Source: Chryseobacterium sp. BLS98 (GTDB taxonomy: Bacteria > Bacteroidota > Bacteroidia > Flavobacteriales > Weeksellaceae). Taken from it: 64,000 nt of DNA. Below the pieces are notes generated by a model that was given only the letters and a program-made list of their open reading frames with translations, did no database searches and was not told where the DNA came from. The DNA lies in the NCBI RefSeq assembly GCF_001045445.1, contig NZ_LFNF01000002.1, forward strand, positions 1,178,001 through 1,242,000, given 5' to 3'. Shown here in pieces: positions 43,641-52,183 of this stretch; the first letter of the stretch is position 1; each line of letters begins with the position of its first letter. A program made the position numbers and the translations under genes.

Positions 43641-43665
43641 CAAAATCCTCAGGAGGACCTGAGGA
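43641..43665 (-). terminator. Terminator candidate of the metallopeptidase gene
   Basis: 8-bp stem TCCTCAGG/CCTGAGGA with loop AGGA (43646-43665) just beyond the stop codon; the following minus-strand T run is short. The rest of the 291-nt gap to 43396 shows nothing else clear. Confidence 0.6.
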
Positions 43666-43687
43666 CTTTATACTGTCTTAATTAGGA

Positions 43688-46615
43688 TTATTTTTTGATG
43701 AATTTAGATCTGAACTGATCTTTATCTTTTTCATCTATCGTGATCACATATCCGCCTTTTACAAGAGAGGAAACATTGATCTTTCCATCATTAATATTTC
43801 CGTTTCCTACCAGCTGACCGGCAGTATTGTAAATTTTATAGACTGCTTTATCTGACACTTTGGTCACATTCAGAATATCAACTACCGGGTTAGGATAAAT
43901 CTGGATGTCATTATTTGGATTGCTGACATCACTTGTACCCAGTGCAAGCTGAATCTGAACAGGATAATCTTCAATTTCACCATAAGCAAACCCATTACAT
44001 CCGTTTTCAGGCTGATCTTCGTAAGCCATTACCACTCTCATGATCACTTTTTTGTCTGTATATGCATTAGCTGGTACGGAGAAGGTTCCTGAAACAGGAG
44101 TTACCACGTTTGACGGGCTGGTGAAGATGATTTCAGAATCTGTGAAGTTACCATCCCTGTTGAAATCTATCCAGGCAGTTACTCCTTCGTTATACTGGCT
44201 GGCAGTCCATGCCTTTGTAACACTGATGGCATTACCTGAACTTCCTTGTCTAAGGGTAATTAATTTTGAAAGGTCTGATGTATAATCTGTATAAGTGGAA
44301 GCTGCACTGGTATTGGACACCGCTGTCATTCCAACCGGAGTTACAGATACGTTTGAAATATATTCATCATCGGAGCTTCCTGTAGCATTGGTACAGTATG
44401 CATAAGGCAATGTACTGAAGTTGGTACTTGCAGAATAGGTTCCTACAGTGCTTCCGCATATATTGGCAACCTGTACTTCGTACTGAGTAGTATCGTCAAG
44501 TCCTGAAATATAATAAGAATTGGTTGGAACATTTACCGTAGTCCAGTTTGTAGTTCCTGTTTTTCTGTATCTTAGAGTATAAGTAGCTCCCTGAACCGGT
44601 GCCCAGGTAATATTTCCTGAAGAAATTGTTAATCCTGAAGCGGCAACTCCTGTAGTGGCTGCAGAAGAACAAGTTGCTGTTGAAGCAGCTACTGTAGCAT
44701 TTCCTATTGCATAGAAAACATTACCTACGGCACTTACCCTGATCTTTATATTCGTTCCGTTAGGAAGGGAAGAAAATGTAAAGGCTTCCGCTCCGTCATT
44801 CGGTGTGGATGGCGAAAGTACTACCCATGTCAATCCGTTATCTGCAGTGTAATCTATTTTTACATTGGGTGTATTGTATATACCGCTGTTGGTGTTCACA
44901 ACATCCCAGGTAACAGCACCTGCTGTATTATTATAAACAGTCGTTGAAGTCACTTTAAAAGGTCCCTCGTTTCCTACATTGATATTCTGAAGTCCTGAAT
45001 TGGTTTGCTGCTCATTTACAATCGGGCTGTTATCTCTTGCTGTAAATACAAAGCTTGAAGATCTTGCTCTGTTGGATACCGTTTCCCAGTCTGCTGCAGA
45101 GGAAAGATTCCCTGCTAAAACGGTACCTAGTTTAGGGAAATATCTTGTAGGTGAAGTAGACGGAAGTATAGATCTAAACAGCGGACCTACTCCTGTATCT
45201 CCATTAACAGAAGTAACCGGAACACCAGCATTATCAAACTGCTCCCACGTAAAGGTCATAGGATTTCCCTCCGGATCAATAGCATTTCCTGTAAGGGCAA
45301 ATGCTGTCCCTTTCGGAATGGCATAATCATTTAATGCAGCAATTACAGGAGGATTATTGGTAACCGAAGTTTCAACATCACAGGTTTTAGCAACAAGGTT
45401 ATTCTGAACCTGAAGGATGCTTACGACATGAAAATAAGGATCGGAGTTATTCTGAACATCAGCATTGGTAATCCCTGCATATCCCATAATAGTGGATCCT
45501 GATCCTGGTTCCATATTAACTCCTGCACCTTCAAGATTATGAGAGAAAGTATGGTTGGCTCCCAGCTGGTGTCCCATTTCGTGCGCTACGTAGTCGATAT
45601 CAAATGTATCTCCCTGCGGAATAGCATTGGCCGGTGAAGTGTATCCTGAACCTTTAGCTTTAGCCGTTGGTGTTGCAGGATTTACACAGATACATCCTAT
45701 ACATCCTGCATTTCCTCCACCTCCGCTTCTTCCGAAAAGGTGTCCTATGTCATAATTTTCGTTCCCTACAACACTGGTAAGGGTTTGCTGAAGCTGAACA
45801 TTCCAGTTCCCCATCTGGGAAGCAGGAGAATATGGATCTGTAGCAGCATCCATGTAGACCAGTGTAGGATAGTTGACCATATTAAGGTGTATCCCCATGT
45901 CTTTTTCAAAAACTCCGTTTACCCTTGAAAGTGTAGCATTCATAGCGGTAAGGGCTCCTGCCTGGGTACCTCCGAAGTAAGCAGTATATTCTCCGGTTAC
46001 GGAAAGGGCAAGCCTTAGAGTTCTGTACTTTTTATCTGAAGATTTAGAAAAATCCGTATTATTATTGGCAAAGGATTTATTGGTATTGTAAAGTTGGGCA
46101 ATCTCCTTTTTAGAAAGAACATCTTCATCCATGGAACACAGGAAGCCCTGGGAGCCCGAAGGTTTTGTTTTTCCGTGCACTCCATAAATGGTTTTAGAGG
46201 CATTCTGAGGTTCAATGAACTGGTATACCCCATCTTTAATAATCATGGACTGAAAATCATTGGGAGCCAGTGAAAATCTTAAATACTTGGAAGGATCATC
46301 AATTCCCACCCCTACATAGGATCCCAGCTGATACTGATCGGCAAGGTTTTTAGCAATAACAGGAAAGCTATAAACATTAAATCTTTCAATTTTACCGTCT
46401 AAAGTAGGAAGCGAAATGGCAATAGGTTTTGCATTCTGCCCCATCTCCTGAGCTCCGGCAAGCTGTGATCTTAATAAAGAAATATCGAGAGCATAATATT
46501 CTTTAACATCTGACCGCTGTATTACTTCTCCAGACCGTCCCGTAGAGGGCGTCCACTGGGCAGTAGCAGCAGCAAACATACAGAGAGAAAATATTGAAGT
46601 AAAAATTTTCTTCAT
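43688..46615 (-). CDS. Secreted reprolysin-like zinc metallopeptidase with FN3, GEVED and T9SS domains
   Basis: 975 aa. Signal peptide MKKIFTSIFSLCMFAAATAQ, a propeptide-like region (about 25-200), and a metzincin catalytic domain with the zinc motif HEMGHQLGANHTF (HExxHxxGxxH, near residues 345-356) and a downstream Met-turn candidate IMGYAG. Then comes a beta-rich region, one FN3 domain (about 655-735), one GEVED domain (about 740-880, WIDFNRDGNFTDSE and YGEIEDYPVQI) and a C-terminal T9SS sorting domain (IQIYPNPVVDILNV, closing SKFIKK). Secreted protease of unknown substrate. A TATATTTG box at 46643-46650 is the likely promoter. Confidence 0.92.
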   Translation of the reverse strand: MKKIFTSIFSLCMFAAATAQWTPSTGRSGEVIQRSDVKEYYALDISLLRSQLAGAQEMGQNAKPIAISLPTLDGKIERFNVYSFPVIAKNLADQYQLGSYVGVGIDDPSKYLRFSLAPNDFQSMIIKDGVYQFIEPQNASKTIYGVHGKTKPSGSQGFLCSMDEDVLSKKEIAQLYNTNKSFANNNTDFSKSSDKKYRTLRLALSVTGEYTAYFGGTQAGALTAMNATLSRVNGVFEKDMGIHLNMVNYPTLVYMDAATDPYSPASQMGNWNVQLQQTLTSVVGNENYDIGHLFGRSGGGGNAGCIGCICVNPATPTAKAKGSGYTSPANAIPQGDTFDIDYVAHEMGHQLGANHTFSHNLEGAGVNMEPGSGSTIMGYAGITNADVQNNSDPYFHVVSILQVQNNLVAKTCDVETSVTNNPPVIAALNDYAIPKGTAFALTGNAIDPEGNPMTFTWEQFDNAGVPVTSVNGDTGVGPLFRSILPSTSPTRYFPKLGTVLAGNLSSAADWETVSNRARSSSFVFTARDNSPIVNEQQTNSGLQNINVGNEGPFKVTSTTVYNNTAGAVTWDVVNTNSGIYNTPNVKIDYTADNGLTWVVLSPSTPNDGAEAFTFSSLPNGTNIKIRVSAVGNVFYAIGNATVAASTATCSSAATTGVAASGLTISSGNITWAPVQGATYTLRYRKTGTTNWTTVNVPTNSYYISGLDDTTQYEVQVANICGSTVGTYSASTNFSTLPYAYCTNATGSSDDEYISNVSVTPVGMTAVSNTSAASTYTDYTSDLSKLITLRQGSSGNAISVTKAWTASQYNEGVTAWIDFNRDGNFTDSEIIFTSPSNVVTPVSGTFSVPANAYTDKKVIMRVVMAYEDQPENGCNGFAYGEIEDYPVQIQLALGTSDVSNPNNDIQIYPNPVVDILNVTKVSDKAVYKIYNTAGQLVGNGNINDGKINVSSLVKGGYVITIDEKDKDQFRSKFIKK

Positions 46616-46642
46616 AATTATTGAGATATTAGATTAATTTTA

Positions 46643-46650
46643 CAAATATA
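46643..46650 (-). promoter_or_regulatory. -7 box of the metallopeptidase gene
   Basis: Minus-strand TATATTTG, an exact TAnnTTTG match, 28 nt before the start codon. Confidence 0.5.
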
Positions 46651-46732
46651 ATATTTCCATTAAAATAAAATCATTAAATCATAAACAATAATAAATAATC
46701 ACCACAATACAACCCATTCAAAGTATTATTAT

Positions 46733-46766
46733 AAAAAATTAATCCTCAGAAAAATCTGAGGATTAA
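46733..46766 (-). terminator. Terminator after the DUF6048 gene
   Basis: Perfect 12-bp stem TTAATCCTCAGA/TCTGAGGATTAA with loop AAAA (46739-46766), followed on the minus strand by TTTTTT. Confidence 0.85.
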
Positions 46767-46833
46767 TTATAGTTACCGTTTATTTTATACAGTATAATAA
46801 ATATTATTCTGCTTTTATTGAAAACAAACTGTT

Positions 46834-47502
46834 TTAAAACTTATAAGCAATATTCCATGCAAAACCCATGTTGAATTTGGATGAGCTTTTTCCAAATCCG
46901 GGAACTATCATTGGGGTAATATCATCCTGTTTGGACGTATATACTAAATATCTTGGCTGGAGGTTGACATCAATATAAAAATTGGATTCAAAGAGCTGCA
47001 CTCTTCCTCCCAAAGTTCCTTCCACCCAGGCTGAAGTTTGTGATGAAGACGGAAATGCCACAGATGAACCACTGCCCCCAAAGCCACGAACCGGAACTGC
47101 CATATATTCCTGATTGTAAAATGCCCCTCCTATCTTACCACCGGCATAAAAACCGTTGAATTCATTTTCGAGGTCTTTTGCCAGCATATAAAATGCACCC
47201 ACCTTTACAAAAGGACCGCTTGCTTTTGCATCGTAGCCATTTTTTTGATATACATTTTTCTCAAAACCGGCTTCTGCAACAGCATGAATGTTTCCTTTCA
47301 CCTTAGATGAAATAAAACCCTGATAAAGAATCCTGTCTGAAAAAAAAGAAACACCCGCATTCAGGATATCAAAACCTACCATAAAGTTCGGCTTATATTT
47401 TTCCTGCACTTTTTTAGCTTCGCCGGTTTCTTTTTTTTCCTGGGCAAACCCGGCTACTGACAGGATGCTAAAAAATAAGGAAAAGATTAGTCTTGTCTTC
47501 AT
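46834..47502 (-). CDS. DUF6048-like outer-membrane beta-barrel protein
   Basis: 222 aa with signal peptide ending near AGFAQ. The mature part is beta-strand-rich with alternating aromatic residues and a C-terminal aromatic residue (FNMGFAWNIAYKF), like a small outer-membrane barrel. Family DUF6048 is suggested by its pairing with a DUF6452-like lipoprotein and rlmD; no function is known. Its start lies inside the end of the lipoprotein gene (35-nt overlap), so the two are probably translationally coupled. Confidence 0.75.
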   Translation of the reverse strand: MKTRLIFSLFFSILSVAGFAQEKKETGEAKKVQEKYKPNFMVGFDILNAGVSFFSDRILYQGFISSKVKGNIHAVAEAGFEKNVYQKNGYDAKASGPFVKVGAFYMLAKDLENEFNGFYAGGKIGGAFYNQEYMAVPVRGFGGSGSSVAFPSSSQTSAWVEGTLGGRVQLFESNFYIDVNLQPRYLVYTSKQDDITPMIVPGFGKSSSKFNMGFAWNIAYKF

Positions 47503-47944
47503 TCTCTATTTGGTTTTGTCCTGCTTCAATTTTCTGTACAGGATTGGGTTGTATTAATTCTGAATTCAAATTCTCATATGTTTTCTTAATTCCACATCCG
47601 GGAGAAACATAGATCGCCTTCGTCGTATAATTAATCCGCACGTGAGATTCTACTCCTTTATCTGCAAGTCTGAAATAAACATCTGTATAAGGTGAATCAT
47701 CAACTCTTAACGGGATAAGCCTGGAATCTGTTTTCTCCGTTTTTCCAAGCTGCACTTTACCGGAGCCATAATCTACAGCGACATACAATGAATCTAAAGT
47801 TTTGGGTTTTCCAGACACTACATCCTTGAATGCCACTTTCATTCTTGGTGTTCCCTCTCCACTTTCGCAGATATCGTCATCTCCGCCGCAGGAAAAAAGC
47901 ATCCCTACAAAACAGATCATGATGAGAAATTTAAAATACTTCAT
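47468..47944 (-). CDS. DUF6452-like lipoprotein
   Basis: 158 aa. Lipoprotein signal with lipobox LFSC (Cys19) followed by GGDDD, whose acidic residues fit a Bacteroidota surface-export signal. The body is beta-rich with VRINYTTKAIYVSPGCGIKK. Family DUF6452 is assigned from this pattern and from location between rlmD and DUF6048; function unknown. A TAAATTTG box at 47961-47968 is the likely promoter of this pair. Confidence 0.75.
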   Translation of the reverse strand: MKYFKFLIMICFVGMLFSCGGDDDICESGEGTPRMKVAFKDVVSGKPKTLDSLYVAVDYGSGKVQLGKTEKTDSRLIPLRVDDSPYTDVYFRLADKGVESHVRINYTTKAIYVSPGCGIKKTYENLNSELIQPNPVQKIEAGQNQIENEDKTNLFLIF

Positions 47945-47960
47945 ATTAAGATTTGAGAGT

Positions 47961-47968
47961 CAAATTTA
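47961..47968 (-). promoter_or_regulatory. -7 box of the DUF6452-DUF6048 pair
   Basis: Minus-strand TAAATTTG, a TAnnTTTG match, 17 nt before the lipoprotein start. Confidence 0.45.
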
Positions 47969-47975
47969 AATAATT

Positions 47976-49382
47976 TTATTTTTTAACAAGCAATGCGATG
48001 TTTTCAACGTGATGGGTCTGCGGGAACATATCTACCGGGAGGATTTTTACCAGTGTATAATGTTCTTTCATTAAAGCCAGATCTCTTGCCTGCGTTGCTG
48101 AATTACAGCTTACATATACTACTTTTTCTGGGGCAAGCTTCAGGATCTGTTCTACCACTTTCTGGTGCATCCCGTCTCTTGGCGGATCGGTAATCAAAAC
48201 ATCTGCTTTCGGATGATTTTCCATGAATTCATCGTTAAAGACATTTTTCATGTCTCCACAATAGAATGTCGTATTGGTAAGACCATTTAATTCGGCATGC
48301 TCAATAGCAGCATCTATGGCTTCCTGTACAGATTCTATCCCGATTACCTGCCTGGCATTCCTTGCCACATATTGAGCAATTGTTCCCGTTCCCGTATAAA
48401 GATCATAAACCACTTCATCCCCCTTTAAATCTGCAAACTCTAATGTCTTTCTGTAAAGCTCCAATGCCTGCTTATAATTGGTCTGAAAGAATGATTTAGG
48501 ACCTATTTTAAATTTTAGTCCGTCCATTTCTTCCATCAGGAAACCTTCACCGAAGTAAATATTGATATCCAGATCGTATATGGAATCGTTCTGCTTAGGA
48601 TTGATGGCGTACACGAGTGTTTTGATCTGTGAAAACTGTTCAAGTAAGAATTGGAAAAGCCTTTCCCTGTTTTCTTTTTCTTCTCTGTAAAGCTGGAATA
48701 ATACCATCCACTCACCTTTGGAGTTCTGTCTCATCATCAGGGTTCTCAAAAATCCTTCCTGGTTTCTTACGTCAAAGAAGTCCAGCCCGTTGTCTACTCC
48801 AAACTTTTTAACAGCCAGACGGATCGCATTGGACGGATCTTCCTGCAGGAAACATTCTTTAAGATCCAGGATCTTGCTCCACATTCCGGGAATATGGAAA
48901 CCCAGAGCATCCTTACTGCCAAAATTTTCCTCAGAGCTTATTTCATATTGGGTAAGCCATCTCGCGTTGGAAAAGGAAAACTCCATTTTATTTCTGTAGA
49001 AATACTGCTCTTCAGCACCTAAAATCGGAAGGGTTTCGAAATCATCAATTCCTCCGATTCTTTTAATATTATTGTATACTTCTTCCTGTTTGAAATCAAG
49101 CTGTTTTTCATAGCTCATATTCTGCCACTTGCATCCTCCACAGGTTCCAAAGTGAATACATTTAGGATCTACTCTGAATGGTGACTTCTCCAAAATTTCT
49201 ACCGTTTCGGCTTCATAGTATTTGGATTTGGATTTTTTAACCCTGGCATTCACTACATCACCGGGAACCGCCCCGGAAACCAAAACGGTTTTCCCCTCTT
49301 CGGTTTTTCCTATGGCAACACCTTTTGCCCCTGCCCCAAACAGCTTAATATTTTCAAGAATTATATCTTTCTTCTTTCTCAT
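47976..49382 (-). CDS. rlmD: 23S rRNA (uracil-1939-C5)-methyltransferase
   Basis: SAM-dependent RNA m5U methyltransferase of the RlmD/RumA/TrmA family. 468 aa from ATG 49382 (an upstream in-frame TTG at 49394 is less likely). N-terminal TRAM domain (about 1-60, KSKSKYYEAETVEIL), an iron-sulfur motif with CIHFGTCGGCKWQ, the SAM region VYDLYTGTGTIAQYVA, ITDPPRDGMH, and catalytic Cys in VYVSCNSATQARDL. The exact target uridine is assumed from the family. Confidence 0.92.
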   Translation of the reverse strand: MRKKKDIILENIKLFGAGAKGVAIGKTEEGKTVLVSGAVPGDVVNARVKKSKSKYYEAETVEILEKSPFRVDPKCIHFGTCGGCKWQNMSYEKQLDFKQEEVYNNIKRIGGIDDFETLPILGAEEQYFYRNKMEFSFSNARWLTQYEISSEENFGSKDALGFHIPGMWSKILDLKECFLQEDPSNAIRLAVKKFGVDNGLDFFDVRNQEGFLRTLMMRQNSKGEWMVLFQLYREEKENRERLFQFLLEQFSQIKTLVYAINPKQNDSIYDLDINIYFGEGFLMEEMDGLKFKIGPKSFFQTNYKQALELYRKTLEFADLKGDEVVYDLYTGTGTIAQYVARNARQVIGIESVQEAIDAAIEHAELNGLTNTTFYCGDMKNVFNDEFMENHPKADVLITDPPRDGMHQKVVEQILKLAPEKVVYVSCNSATQARDLALMKEHYTLVKILPVDMFPQTHHVENIALLVKK

Positions 49383-49489
49383 CCCTAAACTCAATTTCTT
49401 TTAATGTTCAGATGTCACCCTCCGGCTCATCATCAACTCTATTTTATTTTTTCTAATACAGCCGAAAGAATTCTCCCGGTTTGATTCCG

Positions 49490-49497
49490 CAAAAATA
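49490..49497 (-). promoter_or_regulatory. -7 box of rlmD
   Basis: Minus-strand TATTTTTG, a TAnnTTTG match, about 105 nt before the rlmD start, so the leader would be long. Confidence 0.35.
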
Positions 49498-49501
49498 CAA
49501 T

Positions 49502-49530
49502 AAAAAAAACCTTATCCGAAGATAAGGTTT
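49502..49530 (-). terminator. Terminator of the TlpA-like gene
   Basis: 10-bp stem AAACCTTATC/GATAAGGTTT with loop CGAA, followed on the minus strand by a T run, 20 nt past the stop codon. Confidence 0.85.
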
Positions 49531-49549
49531 CCATCTATATTAAAGTTTA

Positions 49550-51073
49550 TTATTTTGTTGGAGCTGGCTGAGGATTGGCAGGCTGCGCAGATGGGTCAGC
49601 CGGCATTCCCGGCATCATCTGAACATTAGGCTGTAGTTTCGGCGCAGAAAGCCCCGTAAGTTTATCTAATATGGTCACTACTTCCTGTTCGCCAAGATTT
49701 ACAAAAGATCTGCTGGCAATTTTACCGTCTTTATCAACGATTACAAAGCAAGGCAGTTTAAATCCGTAAACTCCGTATTTTTTAGCAATATCTGAATCGA
49801 GACCTTTCTCTCCATATACATTGGTTCCCGGAATTCCTTTCAGCAATGCACTGCTTGTTTTTACGAACTGGTCTTTTGTATCATCTACGTTCACAAAAAC
49901 AAAGTTCATTTTAGATTTATAGAAATTCACCACTTCTTTCAGTACAGGAACTGTAGCTTCACTGATGTAAGGATTCCATGATGCATAGAAAAACAGCATG
50001 TATGGCTTTCCTTTATTTTCAGAAAGCTGGTAAGATTTACCGTCTGCTTTTATTAATGCTGCTTCAGGGGCAGCTTCTCCTACTTTAAGACCGTTAACAG
50101 CTAACTGCATTTTAACAAGGTCCGCCTTAATACCTGCATCTGTAATATCCGTATCGATGATTTTCTTAACTTTATCCATATTCTTCGCAGGAGCACCCGG
50201 ATGAATATCCTGAGCCACTACAAATGCCAAAAGATAGTCTTTAGCAGTCTGTGAAACTTCTTTTCTGTCTTTCAGGAACTGTGCAAAAATTTCAGAAGTG
50301 GTAACGTCTGTTTTTCCTTTAGCTTTTGCCTCGGCATACTTTTGGAAGTCAGGACTCATTTTCACAAGAAGATATTGTCTGTATAAAGGAATCGTTTTTA
50401 CCATTACGTCTTTATCTCCTTCCAGCTTGGTTTCATAATCCTTGAAATCTTTGGAAACTTTAAATGAAGGGTTTCCTGACATCTGTCGCTGTGACATCTC
50501 ATAATTGGCAAGAAGGTTAAGGATCGTCACTTTCACATCATTCTTCTTCCACTCCAGGATTCCTTTGCTTGGATTATTTTTCTGAGCAAGCTCATCTACA
50601 TTTTTATTGATATCGGCTTCGATCTTCTGAGCTCCTTTAAGGAATGTTTTCTCATCACCGGACATTAGTTGCTGGATATTGATTTTACTTCCGTACTCAC
50701 CCAGGAATTTTTGGCTGGCCTGAAGGAAATCATTATTTTTCTTAGCATCTCCTGTTACTACAAATTCATTAGGGAAAGTCATTGCATTTCCTGAAATATT
50801 CAGTTTCTGCCCGCCTTCAAGATAAATAAGGTTTTGTCTTCCTGCATAATTAATGACATACATCCCGTCTTTAGGAGCTTCAAAGCTTCCTGTAAAGTTT
50901 CCACTTTTATCTAAACCAATATTAACAAGCGGAAGGGTTGCCACGCCAGAAGCTTCAACGAATTCAATTCTTTCGAGTGGTGAACTTCCGGTAATCTTTC
51001 CTTTAACTTCAACTTTTTTTGAACAAGACATCACAAAAGCTGTGATGATAAACAATAAAAGATATTTTTTCAT
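49550..51073 (-). CDS. TlpA-like thioredoxin-fold lipoprotein without CxxC
   Basis: 507 aa from ATG 51073; an upstream TTG at 51094 is rejected because a -7 box lies at 51092-51099. Lipoprotein signal with lipobox VMSC (Cys17). The N-terminal DUF4369-like beta domain (about 20-130) is followed by a helical middle and a C-terminal thioredoxin fold (about 335-475) starting VGEAAPEAALIKADGK. At the active-site position it reads YASWNPYISEATVPVL, so the two redox cysteines of WCxxC are replaced. It ends in a Pro/Gln-rich tail. Disulfide reductase activity is therefore unlikely (inference). Confidence 0.85.
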   Translation of the reverse strand: MKKYLLLFIITAFVMSCSKKVEVKGKITGSSPLERIEFVEASGVATLPLVNIGLDKSGNFTGSFEAPKDGMYVINYAGRQNLIYLEGGQKLNISGNAMTFPNEFVVTGDAKKNNDFLQASQKFLGEYGSKINIQQLMSGDEKTFLKGAQKIEADINKNVDELAQKNNPSKGILEWKKNDVKVTILNLLANYEMSQRQMSGNPSFKVSKDFKDYETKLEGDKDVMVKTIPLYRQYLLVKMSPDFQKYAEAKAKGKTDVTTSEIFAQFLKDRKEVSQTAKDYLLAFVVAQDIHPGAPAKNMDKVKKIIDTDITDAGIKADLVKMQLAVNGLKVGEAAPEAALIKADGKSYQLSENKGKPYMLFFYASWNPYISEATVPVLKEVVNFYKSKMNFVFVNVDDTKDQFVKTSSALLKGIPGTNVYGEKGLDSDIAKKYGVYGFKLPCFVIVDKDGKIASRSFVNLGEQEVVTILDKLTGLSAPKLQPNVQMMPGMPADPSAQPANPQPAPTK

Positions 51074-51391
51074 TTCAATTTTAATATTACGCAAAAATAC
51101 GTTTTTTGCGGCTTGTTGATTAACACTATTTATTTTTTTTGAAAATTTTATGGAATACCCTCAAAAAGGGAGTTCCAAGGCCTTTCCCGTTCTTAAAAAT
51201 TCCACCATGGAAAAATAGATTCTAAAAACCCAGGTTCATTTTCATATGCCTATGTGCTCACCAAATATAGACTTATTAAACAAGGAATGTCTTATTTAAG
51301 CAACAACTTAACAAATTTTAACAGCGATGGGGTATGTATAAAAAAATCGTCTCCAAAATGAAGACGATTTTTAATGTATCTGAATAGGATT
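51074..51391. other. Intergenic region between sdhB and the TlpA-like gene
   Basis: 318 nt. It holds the -7 box of the TlpA-like gene (minus-strand TATTTTTG, 51092-51099) and the sdhB terminator (51339-51372). Nothing else is recognised in between. Confidence 0.5.
51339..51372 (-). terminator. Terminator of the sdhCAB operon
   Basis: 9-bp stem AAATCGTCT/AGACGATTT with a 9-nt loop (51344-51370), T-rich on the minus-strand side. Confidence 0.8.
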
Positions 51392-52159
51392 TTATCCCTG
51401 ATCTACCATAGCAGCCATATATTCTCTGTTCATTCTGGCAATGTTTTCAAGAGAAATTCCTTTCGGACATTCCACTTCACATGCTCCTGTATTTGAACAG
51501 TTTCCGAATCCTTCTTCGTCCATAGCTTTCACCATGTTCAGAACTCTTCTCTTAGCTTCTACTCTACCTTGTGGAAGTAATGCATACTGAGAAACTTTTG
51601 CTCCCACGAACAGCATTGCCGAACCGTTTTTACATGTAGCTACACAAGCTCCACATCCGATACAAGCTGCAGCATCCATTGCTTTATCCGCATCTTCTTT
51701 AGGAACCGGAATTGCGTTAGCATCCAGTGTATTACCAGAAGTGTTTACAGAAATGAAACCTCCGGCAGCCATTACTCTGTCGAATGCGCTTCTGTCTACC
51801 ATCAAATCTTTGATAACAGGGAAAGCAGCACTTCTCCAAGGTTCAATAACGATAGTCTCTCCATCTTTGAACATTCTCATGTGAAGCTGACAGGTAGTAA
51901 TTCCTGTATCCGGCCCGTGAGCTCTACCATTGATGTAAAGAGAACACATCCCGCAGATTCCTTCACGACAGTCGTGATCGAAAGCGATAGGTTCTTTTCC
52001 TTCGTTAATTAAATTTTCATTCAGGATATCTAACATCTCTAAAAATGAAGAGTCTGTAGAAACATCCGATATTTTGTAGGTCTCAAACTGACCTTTAGTT
52101 TTGCTATTTTTCTGTCTCCAAATTTTCAGTGTAAGATGAAGGCCTTTTTTTGCACTCAT
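51392..52159 (-). CDS. sdhB: Succinate dehydrogenase / fumarate reductase iron-sulfur subunit
   Basis: Electron-transfer subunit of complex II, 255 aa. [2Fe-2S] motif [15 protein letters not shown], and [4Fe-4S]/[3Fe-4S] motifs [14 protein letters not shown] and [15 protein letters not shown]. It joins SdhA flavin to the SdhC heme/quinone subunit. Third gene of sdhCAB, 24 nt after sdhA. Confidence 0.96.
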   Translation of the reverse strand: MSAKKGLHLTLKIWRQKNSKTKGQFETYKISDVSTDSSFLEMLDILNENLINEGKEPIAFDHDCREGICGMCSLYINGRAHGPDTGITTCQLHMRMFKDGETIVIEPWRSAAFPVIKDLMVDRSAFDRVMAAGGFISVNTSGNTLDANAIPVPKEDADKAMDAAACIGCGACVATCKNGSAMLFVGAKVSQYALLPQGRVEAKRRVLNMVKAMDEEGFGNCSNTGACEVECPKGISLENIARMNREYMAAMVDQG

Positions 52160-52183
52160 AATGTTATATTTATAGGTTGGAGA

